Program-made: the position numbers and the translations under genes
The notes under the pieces: generated by a model
Database searches by the model: none
What the model saw: only the letters and a program-made list of their open reading frames with translations
Told to the model about the DNA's origin: nothing
Shown here: positions 62,951 to 64,000 of the stretch, one piece after another
How the letters are laid out: each line of letters starts with the position of its first letter
Numbering within the stretch: position 1 is the first letter of the stretch
From: an uncultured Muribaculaceae bacterium
Lineage (GTDB): Bacteria > Bacteroidota > Bacteroidia > Bacteroidales > Muribaculaceae
Direction of reading: 5' to 3'
Assembly: GCA_947381945.1 (NCBI GenBank)
Contig: CANCXM010000011.1
Coordinates: 19,468-83,467, forward strand
Length of the DNA stretch: 64,000 nt

Positions 62951-63288
62951 AACAGATGGATTGGTTACTGATGGATTACTTGGTTATTGATGTTTGGCTA
63001 TTGATGCTTTACTGATGGGGTGATTGATGACAGATGGGTTGTCACAGATGGATGCTTGGTTACAGATGGGCAATTACTGATGGGATGATTGAAAACAGAT
63101 GGGTGGTCACAGATGGGTGATTGGCTACTGATGGGCAATTACTGATGGGATGATTGATGACAGATGGGTTGTCACAGATGGATGCTTGGTTACAGATGGG
63201 GTGTTTCCTGATGGGTTAGTCATAGATGGGGGTTGCAGATGATTGGTTATAGATGGATTGATTGGTTATAGATAGGGTTATATCGCTA
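62951..63288. repeat. Degenerate minisatellite of GATGG-rich units
   Basis: About 20 units of the form (A/C)(A/T)GATGG(G/A) recur every 13-19 bp on the plus strand, together with longer exact copies: 63021-63070 is repeated exactly at 63151-63200 (50 bp, period 130 bp), and 63068-63092 recurs at 63133-63157. The 850-bp gap between glnA and the last gene has no open frame of note. Low-complexity G-rich DNA of this kind can arise by slippage. Confidence 0.85.
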
Positions 63289-63318
63289 ATAAAATCATGG
63301 AAAAGCGGATCAGGATTG

Positions 63319-63565
63319 GATGTCCGCAGGACATCGATTTTTTCGTAACCCCGTACATCGGAGCGAAGCGAAGATGTGCAGGGTACGCCATGTCTTATAT
63401 AGATTGGTGTCTGTAAGACACCGATTTACCATACTGGATAGCATGGCTCATACGATAATCGATGTCCTCCGGACATCTTTTTAGTGAGAGATGATCTAAC
63501 CCCGCACATCTTCGCTTCGCTCCGATGTACGGGGTTACGGAAAAATCGGTGTCCTATCAGACACC
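63319..63565. repeat. Nested palindrome with four small hairpins
   Basis: Outer arms 63329-63383 and 63500-63554 are inverted copies (52 of 55 bases). Four short stem-loops lie in the region: 63319-63335 (GATGTCC/GGACATC), 63406-63422 (GGTGTCT/AGACACC), 63461-63477 (GATGTCC/GGACATC) and 63548-63565 (GGTGTC/GACACC); the second and third are inverted copies of each other with CGAT nearby. No gene is in it. It may be a MITE or REP-like cluster. Confidence 0.75.
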
Positions 63566-63591
63566 TGCGGCTGCACCTGTCTGGAGTGAAA

Positions 63592-63969
63592 TCAACGGAT
63601 GCGGTAGAGGTCGCCGTCGTCGAAACCAGTGGTTATGGCTCTGTCGCCAAAGAAGTTGATGATTATAGGATCGTTAGTGAATATATTCTCCAACGCTGCG
63701 AAGACATGATTCAGAGCATCCTGCCAATTCATTGCACTTACACTGTCCGCAGACAATGGGAAGTACTTGTTGACCGGTTGATAATCCTCATCACAAGCCC
63801 AATCATCGTCATCCGGGTCATATTCTTTTGAACCAACCATGTAGAGGCAATAGCCTCCACCCTCTTGTTCAAACAAGCCGAAATTTATTCCCTTGATGTC
63901 TGCCGGAATCGTCTCGGATTCGACTATTCCACGGAGCCAGCAGCTAATATTTTCTTCAGTGGTAACCAT
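63592..63969 (-). CDS. Small acidic protein of unknown function
   Basis: 125 aa beginning MVTTEENISCWLRGIVESETIPADIKGINFGLFEQEGGGYCLYMVGSKEYDPDDDDWACDEDYQPVNKYFPL. It is acidic and Asp-rich with a C-terminal half predicted helical then beta (AALENIFTNDPIIINFFGDRAITTGFDDGDLYRIR). The overall appearance recalls SMI1/KNR4-like immunity proteins, but the match is too weak to name a family. It lies 31 bp from the right edge of the window; any partner would be outside. Confidence 0.55.
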   Translation of the reverse strand: MVTTEENISCWLRGIVESETIPADIKGINFGLFEQEGGGYCLYMVGSKEYDPDDDDWACDEDYQPVNKYFPLSADSVSAMNWQDALNHVFAALENIFTNDPIIINFFGDRAITTGFDDGDLYRIR

Positions 63970-64000
63970 AATTTTAAAATTTTTGAGAGTAACTTATATA

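Noticed and set aside
62951..63288. CRISPR array
   Set aside because: Units are degenerate and unevenly spaced with no unique spacers of constant length, and no cas genes are near.

Overview
The window looks like a chromosomal segment from a gut Bacteroidales bacterium, probably of the Muribaculaceae (family is inference). Support comes from promoter boxes of the Bacteroidota type TAnnTTTG before many genes, scarce Shine-Dalgarno signals, a hybrid two-component regulator, a complete Bat aerotolerance operon, an archaeal/eukaryal-type ProS, DUF4290, and a class A RNase P RNA. No tRNA, rRNA operon, CRISPR array or prophage was seen.

Positions 1-17.9 kb hold a polysaccharide utilisation cluster for a uronic-acid polymer. 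On the minus strand, from right to left, lie a PL6 lyase, a GH105 fused to a beta-propeller, a GH88 lipoprotein, a GH2, an alginate-lyase-fold (PL38/PL5-like) lipoprotein, a second GH105 and a beta-helix protein cut by the window edge. A hybrid two-component regulator is divergent from the PL6 gene, and a PL8 lyase follows it convergently. PL8 + PL6 + GH88 points to glycosaminoglycans such as chondroitin/dermatan/hyaluronan, but no sulfatase and no SusC/SusD pair are present, so another uronate polymer is possible. A 344-bp MITE-like element with 34-bp inverted ends sits between GH2 and GH88.

18-25 kb: a non-SusC TonB-dependent receptor, a 5'-nucleotidase-family phosphatase, a DUF3108 protein, thymidine kinase, a lipoprotein, ssb and a small unknown gene. 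25-31.8 kb: an RND tripartite efflux operon followed by a TetR regulator, with an operator-like palindrome upstream. 31.8-36.4 kb: fabG, DUF4290, rimM, an acidic protein, an OmpA-like protein, proS. 36.4-38.6 kb: an HU-family gene with a possible structured leader, overlapping a gene for an HU-like/transmembrane/LysM-like fusion that could link nucleoid and cell wall. 38.9-47.4 kb: the Bat operon (moxR, DUF58, accessory membrane protein, batA, batB, batC, batD, batE).

47.5-64 kb: a small DNA-binding protein, a DUF2007-UspA protein, a purM-type synthase, an MltF-like transglycosylase, a DUF3332 lipoprotein, VanZ-like protein, priA, rnpB, an SGNH hydrolase, a thioredoxin-fold protein, an unknown basic protein, ligA, glutamine synthetase, then about 850 bp of non-coding DNA with a degenerate GATGG-rich minisatellite and a nested palindrome of four small hairpins, and a small unknown acidic protein at the right edge.
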